Assembly (NCBI RefSeq): GCF_001905795.1
Contig: NZ_LIXJ01000011.1
Coordinates: 163,711 to 227,710, forward strand
DNA from: Streptomyces sp. CB01580
GTDB lineage: Bacteria; Actinomycetota; Actinomycetes; Streptomycetales; Streptomycetaceae
DNA: 64,000 nt
Direction: 5' to 3'
Numbering within the stretch: the stretch's first letter is position 1; every line of letters begins with the position of its first letter. The translations under genes and the position numbers were made by a program. This document shows positions 7,398 through 15,345 of this stretch, one piece after another. The notes beneath the pieces were generated by a model that worked only from the letters and a program-made list of their open reading frames with translations, was not told the DNA's origin and ran no database searches.

Positions 7398-8738
7398 TCA
7401 GCGGGTGGTGCGGAAGACGACCTTCTCCGGCCCGTGCGTTTCCTGGCCCTGGGGTTGTCTCGGCTGGTCGGCCGGTTCGAGGGGAAGGCGGAGTTCGGCG
7501 ACGGCTCCGCCGTCGGGGGCGTTGGAGAAGCGGAGAGTGGCGCCGAGGACGTCGGCCTGACCGGTGGCGATCGTCAGGCCCAGGCCGTGTCCGGTCCTCT
7601 TTCCGCTTTCTGATCCGCCTGACTGGCTCCGGAACCGCTGGGGCCCCTGGTCGAGGAGGTAGGCGGGGTAGCCGTCGCCGTGGTCCCGTACGGTCACGAC
7701 ATGGGTGTCAATGGTCACCACGACGGGCGGACAGCCGTGCTTGTGGGCGTTGGCGACGAGGTTTCCCAGCACGCGCTCCAGCCTGCGCCGGTCGGTCTCC
7801 ACATGGGCGTCCCGTACGATGCGGATCTCGGTTTCCGTACCGGTGGCCCGCACCGCTCGCTCGGTCAGCGGGCCCAGTGCGTGGATGTCCAGGTCGGCCC
7901 GCTCCGCCTGTGCGTCCAGCCGGGAGATCTCCAGGAGGTCCTCGGTCAGCCGGCGCAGGGCCCCCACGCGGTCGCGCACCATCTCGGTTGGGCGGCCGGG
8001 CGGCAGCAGCTCGGCTGCGGCGTGGAGTCCGGCGAGCGGGGTGCGCAGCTCGTGGGAGACGTCGGCGGTGAAGCGCTGTTCACTGTGGAGCTTGGCCTGC
8101 AAGGTGGCCGCCATCGTATCGAGCGCGGCCGCAACGGCGGTGGCCTCGTCCTGGGCGCGGCCCGGATGCTGGGCCCGGGGGTCGTTCACGCGGGCGTCGA
8201 GATCACCGGTGCTGATGCGCCGGGCCACATGGGCGATCCGGTGCAGTCGGCGGGTGACACGGGAGACCGAGATCAGCCCGGCCCCGAGGGTGAGGCCGAG
8301 CGCGGCGCCGGAGGAGGCGATGATGGCCCGGTCCAGGCTGCGGACGGCGGCTGCCTGATCGCTGAAGTCGAGACGCAGGGCCAGCACCTTGCCCCCGGAG
8401 ACGGGAGCGGTGGCCCACATGGTCGGGCAGCCCTGGTGGTCAGCGAGCTGGGTTCCGCGTTCGTGCCGCGTCACGGCCATCGCGCGCAGGGGCGCGGGGA
8501 GGTCCGGGGGATCCACCGCGGCGTTGTCGCCGAGGGGCTCCCCGGCGACGTACGCGGCCACGGTGCGATCCAGTTCCGCCAGAGCCGAGTCGCGTGCATG
8601 AGCCTGGGCCTGCCGTACGGCCAAGACGTGCACCAGGGTGCCGAGCGACGTGGCGAGCAGGCAGCACATGACGGTGATGAAGGCGGCGGACTTCCAACGG
8701 AGCGTCGCCGTCCGGGCAGGCAGCAGCTCGGCCCGCAC
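7398..8738 (-). CDS. Sensor histidine kinase (CseC-like), 5' end altered by IS debris
   Basis: About 446 residues from the GTG at 8738. A membrane helix (residues about 13-34, AAFITVMCCLLATS), an extracytoplasmic domain, a second helix (about 150-172), then HAMP, the HisKA motif DVSHELRTPL (about 228) and an HATPase domain with the N-box NLVANAHKH and the G-box GHGLGLTI. The order matches classical cell-envelope sensor kinases such as CseC. Upstream of about residue 5 the same frame runs into IS3 orfA sequence, so the native start is lost or replaced; GTG at 8738 has no good ribosome-binding site. No response-regulator gene is adjacent, so this is an orphan and possibly not expressed. Confidence 0.65.
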   Translation of the reverse strand: MRAELLPARTATLRWKSAAFITVMCCLLATSLGTLVHVLAVRQAQAHARDSALAELDRTVAAYVAGEPLGDNAAVDPPDLPAPLRAMAVTRHERGTQLADHQGCPTMWATAPVSGGKVLALRLDFSDQAAAVRSLDRAIIASSGAALGLTLGAGLISVSRVTRRLHRIAHVARRISTGDLDARVNDPRAQHPGRAQDEATAVAAALDTMAATLQAKLHSEQRFTADVSHELRTPLAGLHAAAELLPPGRPTEMVRDRVGALRRLTEDLLEISRLDAQAERADLDIHALGPLTERAVRATGTETEIRIVRDAHVETDRRRLERVLGNLVANAHKHGCPPVVVTIDTHVVTVRDHGDGYPAYLLDQGPQRFRSQSGGSESGKRTGHGLGLTIATGQADVLGATLRFSNAPDGGAVAELRLPLEPADQPRQPQGQETHGPEKVVFRTTR

Positions 8739-8943
8739 CCGGTTACGCAGCGTCTCCCGGCTGATCCCTTGCCGATGCCCTCGAAGGTATGGCTCGGGTC
8801 CGACAAGTACAGCGCCACCGCGTCCGCCTTGAACTCGGGCAAGGACAGGTCCCGTCCTTCTCCCATTGGGTGAAGCGACGGTAGACGGTCTGCCACGGGC
8901 CGTACCGTTCGGGCAGATCACGCCATGGGGCGCCCGTGCGCAT
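8732..8943 (-). pseudogene. Joined fragments of IS5 and IS3 transposases
   Basis: From the 5' side of the minus strand: MRTGAPWRDLPERYGPWQTV, then YRRFTQWEKDGT (an IS5-type N-terminal segment, 8860-8943). In another frame follow LPEFKADAVALYLSDPSHTF and EGIGKG, then ISRETLRNRVRAE (an IS3 orfA helix-turn-helix head, about 8732-8855, with one frameshift). The IS3 piece runs directly into the sensor kinase frame. Two insertions or recombinations must have occurred here. Confidence 0.6.
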
Positions 8944-9239
8944 CCGCCACAGAAACCTCGTTCACCACTGGCGGTGAGCCCGCCAAGGACGCCCGGCGTT
9001 GAAGCGCTGTTCGGCGCGAGGCGGGTGAGACGCGGCGACGACAACGATGCCAGGCCTTGGAACCGATCGACGCACAGAGCGCCAGGCGCGGTGTACCGGG
9101 CGAGCACGGGCTGGTCGGGTCACCACGACCGGTACCCGGCTCGTGGACTGCCTCGACCGACTGGCGAAGGACGTCCGGCCCGGCAAGGGCCATCGGCGGT
9201 GTATCGCGCGGGTACAGCCGACGGGAGGCGGTGTCCTGG
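8944..9239. other. Gap without a supported gene
   Basis: Between the IS debris and the transporter gene I see no coding sequence with recognisable features and no clear repeats. It may hold the far end of deleted IS material. Confidence 0.3.
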
Positions 9240-10124
9240 TCAGCGTGCCCGTCTGGTTGTTGGGGGGCGGTTTCTGCGGCTGTTGAGTACCGCGGCGATC
9301 GGGAGGGCTGCTGCCAGGCCGCTGAGCAGGACCGCGGCGAGTGCGCCGAGGATGGCGGGCTGGCCGGAGAAGGCGATGCCGATCGCGGCCAGGGCGGGCC
9401 CGGCGTTGCGTACGGCGGCGATGCCTCCCATGGTGGTGCGGCGTACCGGCGGCCCGGTGGTGAGCAGGGTGCCTGCAGCGAAGGCGGCGGCCGCGAGGAC
9501 GAAACCGGCCAGGAGGGCGAGCGAGCCGAGCAGGGCGAGGACGTCATGCCAGTTCCCGAGAAGCATGCCCGCCAGCACGATCAGGAAAGTCACGTTCGAG
9601 ACCGTGGTCGCTGGGGGGTGCCACGCTCGTGCAGTGGGCGTCGCGCAGTGGCGCAGCAGCAGGCCGACTGCGAACGGGAGGAGCTGCAGCAGGGCCACGG
9701 TTCCCACCAGCGCCGCTATGTCGAGGGAGACTCCCTGGCCGACACCGGAGGCGCTGAGGATCCCGTTGGCCGTGGGGGCGAAAGTGAGACTGCCAATGGT
9801 GGCCAGCAGCACTTGCATGGCCGCGCCTGCGACAACATCACCGCCTTGCACCATGGCCAGCTTCGCCCCGAAGGGCCCGCCCGGCGAGGAGGCAGCCAGG
9901 ACGAGGGCGATGAACGCCGCAGCGGGCAGGCCGAACAGCATGCCGATGCCCCAGCTCAGCAGCGGGACGACCACCAGGTTGGCGAGCAGGGCCAGCACGA
10001 GCAGGGGGATGTTGGTGAAGACGCTCCGCAGAGCCGCGACGGTGGTTCCGAGACCAGCGGCAAACATGGTGGCTGCGATGAAGATGACAGTGATGGCGTT
10101 GAACAGCAGATGCAGTGTCTCCAT
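9240..10124 (-). CDS. Bile acid:sodium symporter (BASS)-type membrane transporter
   Basis: A 294-residue integral membrane protein starting METLHLLFNAITVIF with GAGGGAG upstream. About nine to ten hydrophobic helices can be drawn. Features of the BASS/ACR3-like fold are the early FAAGLGTTVAAL segment, the ALVLAASSPGGPFGAKLA stretch with a Pro-Gly break, and a late GPALAAIGIAFSG segment resembling the second discontinuous helix. Family members move organic anions with sodium. It is the last gene of the minus-strand peroxidase run, 64 bp downstream of the Dyp peroxidase, so a joint role, for instance export or import of an oxidised substrate, is possible but unproven. Confidence 0.65.
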   Translation of the reverse strand: METLHLLFNAITVIFIAATMFAAGLGTTVAALRSVFTNIPLLVLALLANLVVVPLLSWGIGMLFGLPAAAFIALVLAASSPGGPFGAKLAMVQGGDVVAGAAMQVLLATIGSLTFAPTANGILSASGVGQGVSLDIAALVGTVALLQLLPFAVGLLLRHCATPTARAWHPPATTVSNVTFLIVLAGMLLGNWHDVLALLGSLALLAGFVLAAAAFAAGTLLTTGPPVRRTTMGGIAAVRNAGPALAAIGIAFSGQPAILGALAAVLLSGLAAALPIAAVLNSRRNRPPTTRRAR

Positions 10125-10188
10125 GAGGCGACTCCCTCGGGCCTGCGGAGCCGTCTCGGGCCGATGCCGGGGCGTGCCTCGCGTACGG

Positions 10189-11520
10189 TCAGTCCCGCAG
10201 ATCGCCGAGCCAGCGCAGGGCGCGCAGGCCAGGCAGGAAGCAGTACTCGCCGCCGCGGGTGACGACGAACCGCGGCAGCGGGGGCAGGCGCCGGCGCACC
10301 GGCCGCCGGGGAACGGTGAAGCCGCCGCTGCCGTCGTGAGACCCGGCGACGGGGTCTTTGGCATCGCCCGCGCCGAAGAACACACTGTCGTTCATCCACT
10401 GGGACTGGACGAACTCGAACTGCCGCCCCAGGTGGGCCCCGATGAACGCGAACATCAGTCCCCGGTCCACCCCGTCGTTCTCCAGATCCACATCGGGCAG
10501 TGGCGAACCGTAGACGGCGCCGCGTCTGATCATGCGGTGCAGTCGCACCTCGCCCGCCACCGAGGCGTCACGGGGATTGGCTCGGCGGATGTGACAACCG
10601 GCAGGGGTGACGAATCCCGCCGGATCCTCCCGCGCGTACAGGAAGGTGTTGCGTCGGCCGGGGTCCGCACCGAGAGCGGGGTCGTCGTGCTGCGGGCTCA
10701 GCGCCAGCGGAGCTCCGCTGCGCCAGCGGCCCATCATCTTGGCGGCCAGCAGCTCTTCGTCCTCAGGGCTGGTGGCGGCCTGACGCAGGTAGCGGCGGAA
10801 CGCGGCGACGTCCTGGCGGAGTTTACGGAAGGCCGCGTAGCTGCCGTTGCGTCCCAGCGTCTCCGGCTGCGGCATCTGGATGCCGCCGATCTCGTCCCGG
10901 TAGCCGAGCACGAACTCGCCCGCCTTCAACGGCGTCTCCAGCCGGTTCGACCCTGCGATGCCGCTGCCTTCGACGACCGGGTGGCTTACACCGTCGCGGT
11001 AGCCGAAGTGTTCGGTCTCAGTGGGCAGCGCGTAGCATTCCTGCCGCCAGATCGCGGTCACCCCGGTGAGCTGTTCGTAGGCGGGGCGAGCCCGGTCGAT
11101 GGCTGCCTCCAGCCGCTCGGGGTCGGGTGCGACCGCGGTGAGCACCACATGGACATCCGGGGTGCCCAGTGGTGCTTCCCAGTGCTCGGGGCTGCTCTCG
11201 CCGTCATCGCCCAGCGCTCTGGCGCGGGCGGCCATCCCCTGCCGGAACTCCCACGCGAACGTTTCCAGCGAGGCGCTGGGCACACCCAGGACCTCCAGCC
11301 CGTGGCAGGTGAGCGCGACGCTTACCCACGTCTCCCCCGAGGGGCTGACCAAGTCGGCGGCCGAGGTCACCACCGCGCTCGCGCGCCGCATCAGCTCCCT
11401 CCCGTGCGCCCGGTCACCGATGTGGAACACCAGATAGGTCGCCGCGTACGGGGTCGGCCGGGGAGCGAGTACTCCGCTCTGAATGTCGTCGAGCTCCAGT
11501 GCCGCTTGCGTTCCGCTCAC
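10189..11520 (-). CDS. Dyp-type heme peroxidase
   Basis: A 443-residue protein. The GTG start is preceded by GGAGG at eight bases. It carries the DyP signature GYRDGVSHP (near residue 170), containing the catalytic aspartate of the GxxDG motif, and CHIRRANPRD (near residue 309), which fits the proximal heme histidine. RNTFLYAREDP and the final FVVTRGGEYCFLPGL are also typical. No Tat signal is evident, so the enzyme is probably cytosolic, unlike EfeB-type members. DyP enzymes use peroxide to oxidise dyes, phenolics or porphyrins. It lies between two uncharacterised genes upstream and a transporter downstream, all on one strand and closely spaced. Confidence 0.85.
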   Translation of the reverse strand: MSGTQAALELDDIQSGVLAPRPTPYAATYLVFHIGDRAHGRELMRRASAVVTSAADLVSPSGETWVSVALTCHGLEVLGVPSASLETFAWEFRQGMAARARALGDDGESSPEHWEAPLGTPDVHVVLTAVAPDPERLEAAIDRARPAYEQLTGVTAIWRQECYALPTETEHFGYRDGVSHPVVEGSGIAGSNRLETPLKAGEFVLGYRDEIGGIQMPQPETLGRNGSYAAFRKLRQDVAAFRRYLRQAATSPEDEELLAAKMMGRWRSGAPLALSPQHDDPALGADPGRRNTFLYAREDPAGFVTPAGCHIRRANPRDASVAGEVRLHRMIRRGAVYGSPLPDVDLENDGVDRGLMFAFIGAHLGRQFEFVQSQWMNDSVFFGAGDAKDPVAGSHDGSGGFTVPRRPVRRRLPPLPRFVVTRGGEYCFLPGLRALRWLGDLRD

Positions 11521-11554
11521 GGAAATCGCCTCCTCGCCGCGATGGCCCGCGTCT

Positions 11555-12568
11555 CTACTTGGTGACGAGGTTCCGCCAGAAATTGCGCAGGCTCTCATCG
11601 CCGCCGAACAAGGAGCTGAAGATCGTGGAGTCGGCGAGCAGGACGTCGCCGGCCCGCTCACCTTCGGGGGGCATCCAGAGGAACGCGTTGAACGCGCTGT
11701 TGCCGGCTTCGGTGAACGGATGCGGCCTGGAGGTGTCGATCGGCTGCATGGCCAGGACGTGAACGATGTCCGGCTCGTCCGTCGTCACGGCGTAGTGCGG
11801 CAGGTGCTGGTGAAAGTTGAAGTTGGTGACTCCTTCCAGCCACCCCTTGGCGTCCCGGTCCCTGAAAGCGGAGAACGGGGCGATCTGGTTCTGCTCCCCC
11901 ACGGCCGGCCGCAACCCGTAGCGGTTCTCCACCGGTACGCCGAGCTCCCGCATCACGCCCCGGAGGTATCCGGCAAAGCGCTGCTGCCGAGGGACCAGGG
12001 GATCGCCGTGATGGTGGTACTCGATGTTCCGCACCGCCAGGTCGTCCGATGCCCCCACGTCATGGTGGGGCCCGAGGATCAGGCAGGCGTCCTCTCGGCC
12101 GAGGAACGCCCGCAGCGCCTCAACCTCGCCGGGCTCCGCCTCCTGGCCGGTGACCATGTGGTCCAGCCCGAACACGAACAGGGTGTCGGTGTCGGCCAGC
12201 ACCCGCTCGTCGAGCGGGGTGCGGAAACCGGCCTGGTCGATGCGCTGGTACACGGGGACGGGGTGTCCTGTGCATTCCTCGACGAACCGCTGGAACGGCA
12301 CCCAGGCCAAGAAGAACAGCTCCAGCGATCCCGCGATGCCCTGCTGGAATCGCAGCGGGTCAGACCACTTCGGGTCCTCGTAGGCGGGCCAGGCCACCCG
12401 CCGGACCTCGGTCATCGTGGAGAACCGGTTGTCGAGCTCGGCGGGGCTCCTGCCCGACTCGGCAGGGTAGCTCCACGAGACATAGATGCTCACTCGCCGC
12501 CGGCCAGGAGTGGGGGAGCGCGGGACGTGATTCTGGTTGTACGTGCGGGCGGTGGTGACCTCGTTCAT
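11555..12568 (-). CDS. Uncharacterised protein of the Dyp peroxidase operon (337 aa)
   Basis: Starts MNEVTTARTYNQNHVP with GGGAGGCGGA just upstream. No signal peptide or membrane segment. Landmarks are VSIYVSWSYPAESGR near the start, a segment TDTLFVFGLDHMVTGQEAEP followed by LRAFLGREDACLILGPHHDV, then EYHHHGDP and NFNFHQHLPHYAV. The alternating strands and the HMVT...LILGPHHDVG region faintly recall glutamine-amidotransferase-like (ThuA/DUF4350-type) folds; this is only an impression. The many histidines could bind metal or heme. It is 34 bp from the peroxidase gene, so co-translation and a joint function are likely. Confidence 0.6.
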   Translation of the reverse strand: MNEVTTARTYNQNHVPRSPTPGRRRVSIYVSWSYPAESGRSPAELDNRFSTMTEVRRVAWPAYEDPKWSDPLRFQQGIAGSLELFFLAWVPFQRFVEECTGHPVPVYQRIDQAGFRTPLDERVLADTDTLFVFGLDHMVTGQEAEPGEVEALRAFLGREDACLILGPHHDVGASDDLAVRNIEYHHHGDPLVPRQQRFAGYLRGVMRELGVPVENRYGLRPAVGEQNQIAPFSAFRDRDAKGWLEGVTNFNFHQHLPHYAVTTDEPDIVHVLAMQPIDTSRPHPFTEAGNSAFNAFLWMPPEGERAGDVLLADSTIFSSLFGGDESLRNFWRNLVTK

Positions 12569-12627
12569 TCCGCCTCCCTCAACGGTGGGCCGTCTGCGCG
12601 CCGGCTCGCGCCGCAGGCCGCGGATTC

Positions 12628-13161
12628 TCACTGCAACTGGTCGAGCATGTCCGACAGGGCGTTCTTGACGCGTAGCGCCTTCTTGATCTCGTCGGCCGTG
12701 ACGTAGGGGTACTCCCCGTACTCAATGAAGCTCGGGCAGTGGTGCTGACGCACGAACCTGACGAACGCCTCAGGGTTGGTTCTCCAGTCCTCGGGGAACC
12801 CTTCGAGATTCTCGAAAGCAGTGCTCACTCCCGCTTTGCTGAACAGCGCGATGGCGTCCTCGGTGTACTTGTCGAAATCGGTGTCGAAGATCCCCTGATA
12901 CATGAAACGCGTGTCATCGTCGAAGAGCACCCAACGCAGATAGTGCAGCTTCAGCGGCGCGAGAAGATACGGATCGCTCTCCAGCGCCCTGGCCAGGGCG
13001 TAGCCGTATTCCCGCATGGCTTCAGCCCGGCCCGGCTTCACCCTCGCGACGATAGTGAAGCCGTAACACGCGGGTGTCTTCGGGAAAATCGGGCCGTACT
13101 TCCCCTGTTCGAGCTGATCGGTGTCCTTGGCGATGACGGCCGCCTGCGGCTTGATCTCCAT
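12628..13161 (-). CDS. Uncharacterised ferredoxin-like-fold protein, first gene of the Dyp peroxidase operon
   Basis: 177 residues from the inner ATG at 13161, chosen because GGGAGGA lies six bases upstream; the outer ATG at 13167 (MAMEIK) would nearly abut the ribosome-binding site. The body contains YGFTIVARVKPGRAEAMREY, LHYLRWVLFDDDTRFMYQG, and FDTDFDKYTEDAIALFSKAG. This pattern of a long helix with the phrase WVLFDDDTRFMYQGIFDTD resembles segments in dimeric alpha/beta-barrel proteins of peroxidase loci. It probably folds as a ferredoxin-like unit, as DyP enzymes do. Function unknown; it leads the operon, 59 bp before the 337-residue gene. Confidence 0.55.
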   Translation of the reverse strand: MEIKPQAAVIAKDTDQLEQGKYGPIFPKTPACYGFTIVARVKPGRAEAMREYGYALARALESDPYLLAPLKLHYLRWVLFDDDTRFMYQGIFDTDFDKYTEDAIALFSKAGVSTAFENLEGFPEDWRTNPEAFVRFVRQHHCPSFIEYGEYPYVTADEIKKALRVKNALSDMLDQLQ

Positions 13162-13295
13162 GGCCATTCCTCCCGCCGCCTACCGGCCGGACAAACCCCG
13201 CTTCCATCCTCACACGCAGCGTCGGCCGCCGCATGCGAGCACACAGCGTCATCAATCCGAGCCGCCCGTATGGGGACACTGTCAAACGAACCGCT
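13162..13295. other. Leader of the Dyp operon
   Basis: About 135 bp between the first operon gene and a mini-element. It should contain the minus-strand promoter. No clear -10/-35 pair or palindrome could be picked by eye. Confidence 0.3.
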
Positions 13296-13483
13296 CTGTC
13301 GCACATTCGGTGGTGACTGAACGTCATCGTCGCAGTGCCTGGTCCGGCGTCCAAGTGCAGCAGACGCAGACGCGTCTTCAAGCCAGATGGGCGCTGCCTC
13401 GCTGGTGGCGTTACCTGCGCTGACCTGGGAACAACACTGTCAGCGACGGCAACGACTTACAGTCACCACCGAATGTGCGACAG
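13296..13483. mobile_element. 188-bp mini-element with 24-bp perfect terminal inverted repeats
   Basis: The left end 13296-13319 begins CTGTCGCACATTCGG and the right end 13460-13483 is its exact reverse complement (ends CCGAATGTGCGACAG). The interior of about 140 bp has no supported gene. Just outside both ends lies GTCAAACGAAC in direct orientation (13280-13290 and 13485-13495), as if a longer flanking repeat had been split or duplicated. The size and ends fit a solo-ended or non-autonomous IS derivative. Confidence 0.6.
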
Positions 13484-13621
13484 GGTCAAACGAACGGTGT
13501 AACTCGGTTTGCTGGAGTTAGAGGTCGCGCGGATAGGTGTGGTTAGGGACCCCGGCAGCAGAACGGGCACAAGTCCTGGTGATCATGGAGTTGCGACGCT
13601 CTGTGATCACTGGGGAGACTT

Positions 13622-13920
13622 GTGCCCGCGCTTCCATCATGGCTGACAGAGCCGCCCTGGGGCCAATTCACAGCCCTGCTGCCGAGCGGCCGGAGTACCA
13701 CCCGGATCATCCGCTCGGCTGCCACCGTCGGCGCATCAGTGACCGGGGCATCGTCGACAAGCTCCTGCAACTGCTTCGCTTCGGCTGCTCTTACGAGGCG
13801 ATCGCCGACACAATCTGCTCGGCCACCACGATCCGCAGCCGTCGTGCCGAGTGGATACGCCTGGGCGTGTTCGCCCGGCTCAAGCAGATAGCGCTGGACG
13901 GCGTTGTCACGTTGGCTGAC
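13622..13920 (+). pseudogene. IS5-family transposase, N-terminal fragment with frameshift
   Basis: The GTG at 13622 starts PALPSWLTEPPWGQFTALLP; the frame then changes near 13684 to PEYHPDHPLGCHRRRISDR, IVDKLLQLLRFGCSYEAIADT, WIRLGVFARLKQIALD. These match the head of IS112/IS5-type transposases. After residue 100 the similarity ends, and the DDE residues are missing. Confidence 0.65.
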
Positions 13921-14130
13921 CGGTCTGGGATGATCTTGGAGTTGATCGTGCCGGGGAGGAGTCCGCGCCGGCGCCCGGAAGTGCGGCCGCCGTCCCGCGT
14001 GGGCCGTGATGAACTCCCAGGCGTCCCGATGACACAGCACCGTCGCCGACGACACCCGGGCCGCCTCCCGCAGCAGCGCCCTGTGCGCCTCGGTCACCTT
14101 GACCGCCTCTGGCTCCGCGGCCGCGCTCCT

Positions 14131-14628
14131 TCAAGCGGAGCCTGTGCCGTCGCCGGACGCGTCGCCGCTCTTCCCGCTCGGGGGCGCTTCCCTCTCCTTG
14201 CCCGTTCTGTCCCGTCTCGCTGCCCCCTTTTGCCGGGCCTGTTCCTCCTCCGCGGCAGCTTCCACCAGGGCATCCATGACCTCCTTGTCGACGCGCATCC
14301 CGGCGGCGTCGTGGTGACCGCGGACGGTAGTGGAGTCCACGCTGACCAGGGACAAGTCCGCCTTCCTCTGCCGGGCGGCCTCGGCAATCAGACCTTCCAG
14401 AAGGGCGGTGAAGACGCCGACGTTCCGCCAGACCCGGAAGCGTCCGTAGACGGTGGCCCAGGGCCCGAACTCGCTCGGCATCTCACGCCACTGGGCACCG
14501 GACCGGAACCGCCAGATCACCCCCTCGAACTGATCCCGCAGTCGTTCGGGGTACGGGCCGTACTCGCCGATCGGCAGATACGGCTCGATCAACTTCCAAT
14601 GCTCATCAGTGAGTTGCCTGCGTGTCAC
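14131..14628 (-). pseudogene. IS5-family transposase, first half
   Basis: 165 residues starting MTRRQLTDEHWKLIEPYLP, with VIWRFRSGAQWREMPSEFGP, VYGRFRVWRNVGVFTALLEG and LSLVSVDSTTVRGHHDAAGM, which carries the first catalytic aspartate (VDSTTVR). It ends in an Arg/Gly-rich tail at GDGTGSA. The second half (orfB) that would carry the remaining DDE residues is not found downstream, so the element is inactive. The region between this fragment and the plus-strand IS5 piece (13921-14130) has no recognised gene. Confidence 0.7.
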
Positions 14629-14812
14629 AACCCTCGTTCCTACCGGATCCGCCCTCCCGGCGGATCCGCATCGGCAAGATTGATCACGACATCACACAGA
14701 CCCTAATTGGCATATATTGCGGTTACTTACGCCCATGGTTGCCGTACGGGTTCTCCGTGAAGCAGTCGTAGCTGATCTTCATCAAATTCGGGCGGCCTGC
14801 ACGTAAGCACAG

Positions 14813-15286
14813 TTAGTTGACGTCGACGTCGTCGAAGAGCGCGAGCATCCGGGTCAGGACGTGCACGCACGCATCCACGTCGGCGCCGGTGAGGTCGCCG
14901 CCCACCTGCCGCAAGGCCGCGTGCTCGCGGGCGTGCACCGCTGTGATGGCCGCCGTGCCGTCGGCGGTCAGTCGGATGAGTGAGGACCGCTGGTGGGCGG
15001 GGTTGGGGGTGGCCTCGACCAGGTGCTGCGCGGCGGCATCGTTGACCATGCGCTGCACGAACTGCCGACTGAGTGTCTGGGAGCGGCCGAGCTGAGGGAC
15101 GGTCATCGGTCCGTGCTGGTGCAGCAGATCCAGGACGGCGCGCACGCCGACCGACAGCCCCTCGATCGGCTGGGCCTGTTCCACCTTGCGGTGCACCCGC
15201 CGGTACAGCGGCCCCACCAGGGCGAACACCTCCGTCAGTCGGTCGGCGAGCTCGTCGGGCATCAGAGGGGTGTCGGTGTTTGTCAT
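14813..15286 (-). CDS. MarR family transcriptional regulator
   Basis: 157 residues. The winged-helix core reads GVRAVLDLLHQHGPMTVPQL, SQTLSRQFVQRMVNDAAAQH and a wing with NPAHQRSSLIRLTADGTAAI, as in MarR repressors, flanked by N- and C-terminal dimerisation helices. It is divergent from the alpha/beta-hydrolase gene at 15344, with 57 bp between the starts. Two 20-bp operator-like repeats occupy that gap, so it probably represses itself and the hydrolase until a small aromatic or lipophilic ligand binds. No strong ribosome-binding site is visible. Confidence 0.8.
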   Translation of the reverse strand: MTNTDTPLMPDELADRLTEVFALVGPLYRRVHRKVEQAQPIEGLSVGVRAVLDLLHQHGPMTVPQLGRSQTLSRQFVQRMVNDAAAQHLVEATPNPAHQRSSLIRLTADGTAAITAVHAREHAALRQVGGDLTGADVDACVHVLTRMLALFDDVDVN

Positions 15287-15294
15287 TCCCCAAG

Positions 15295-15345
15295 GATGAC
15301 ACCTCGGTTGCCAACTTTCGAGGAAGATGACACCTTGGTTGTCAT
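15295..15345. promoter_or_regulatory. Tandem operator-like repeats between MarR gene and hydrolase
   Basis: GATGACACCTCGGTTGCCAA (15295-15314) and GATGACACCTTGGTTGTCAT (15326-15345) are direct repeats with 31-bp spacing, close to three helical turns. The second is also an imperfect palindrome (TGACA...TGTCA). The second repeat covers the hydrolase start codon, so regulator binding there would block initiation. Confidence 0.65.

Noticed and set aside
8738..9107. Extending the sensor kinase to a 569-residue protein
   Set aside because: The extra 123 N-terminal residues come from IS3 and IS5 sequence and unrelated DNA, not from a kinase family.
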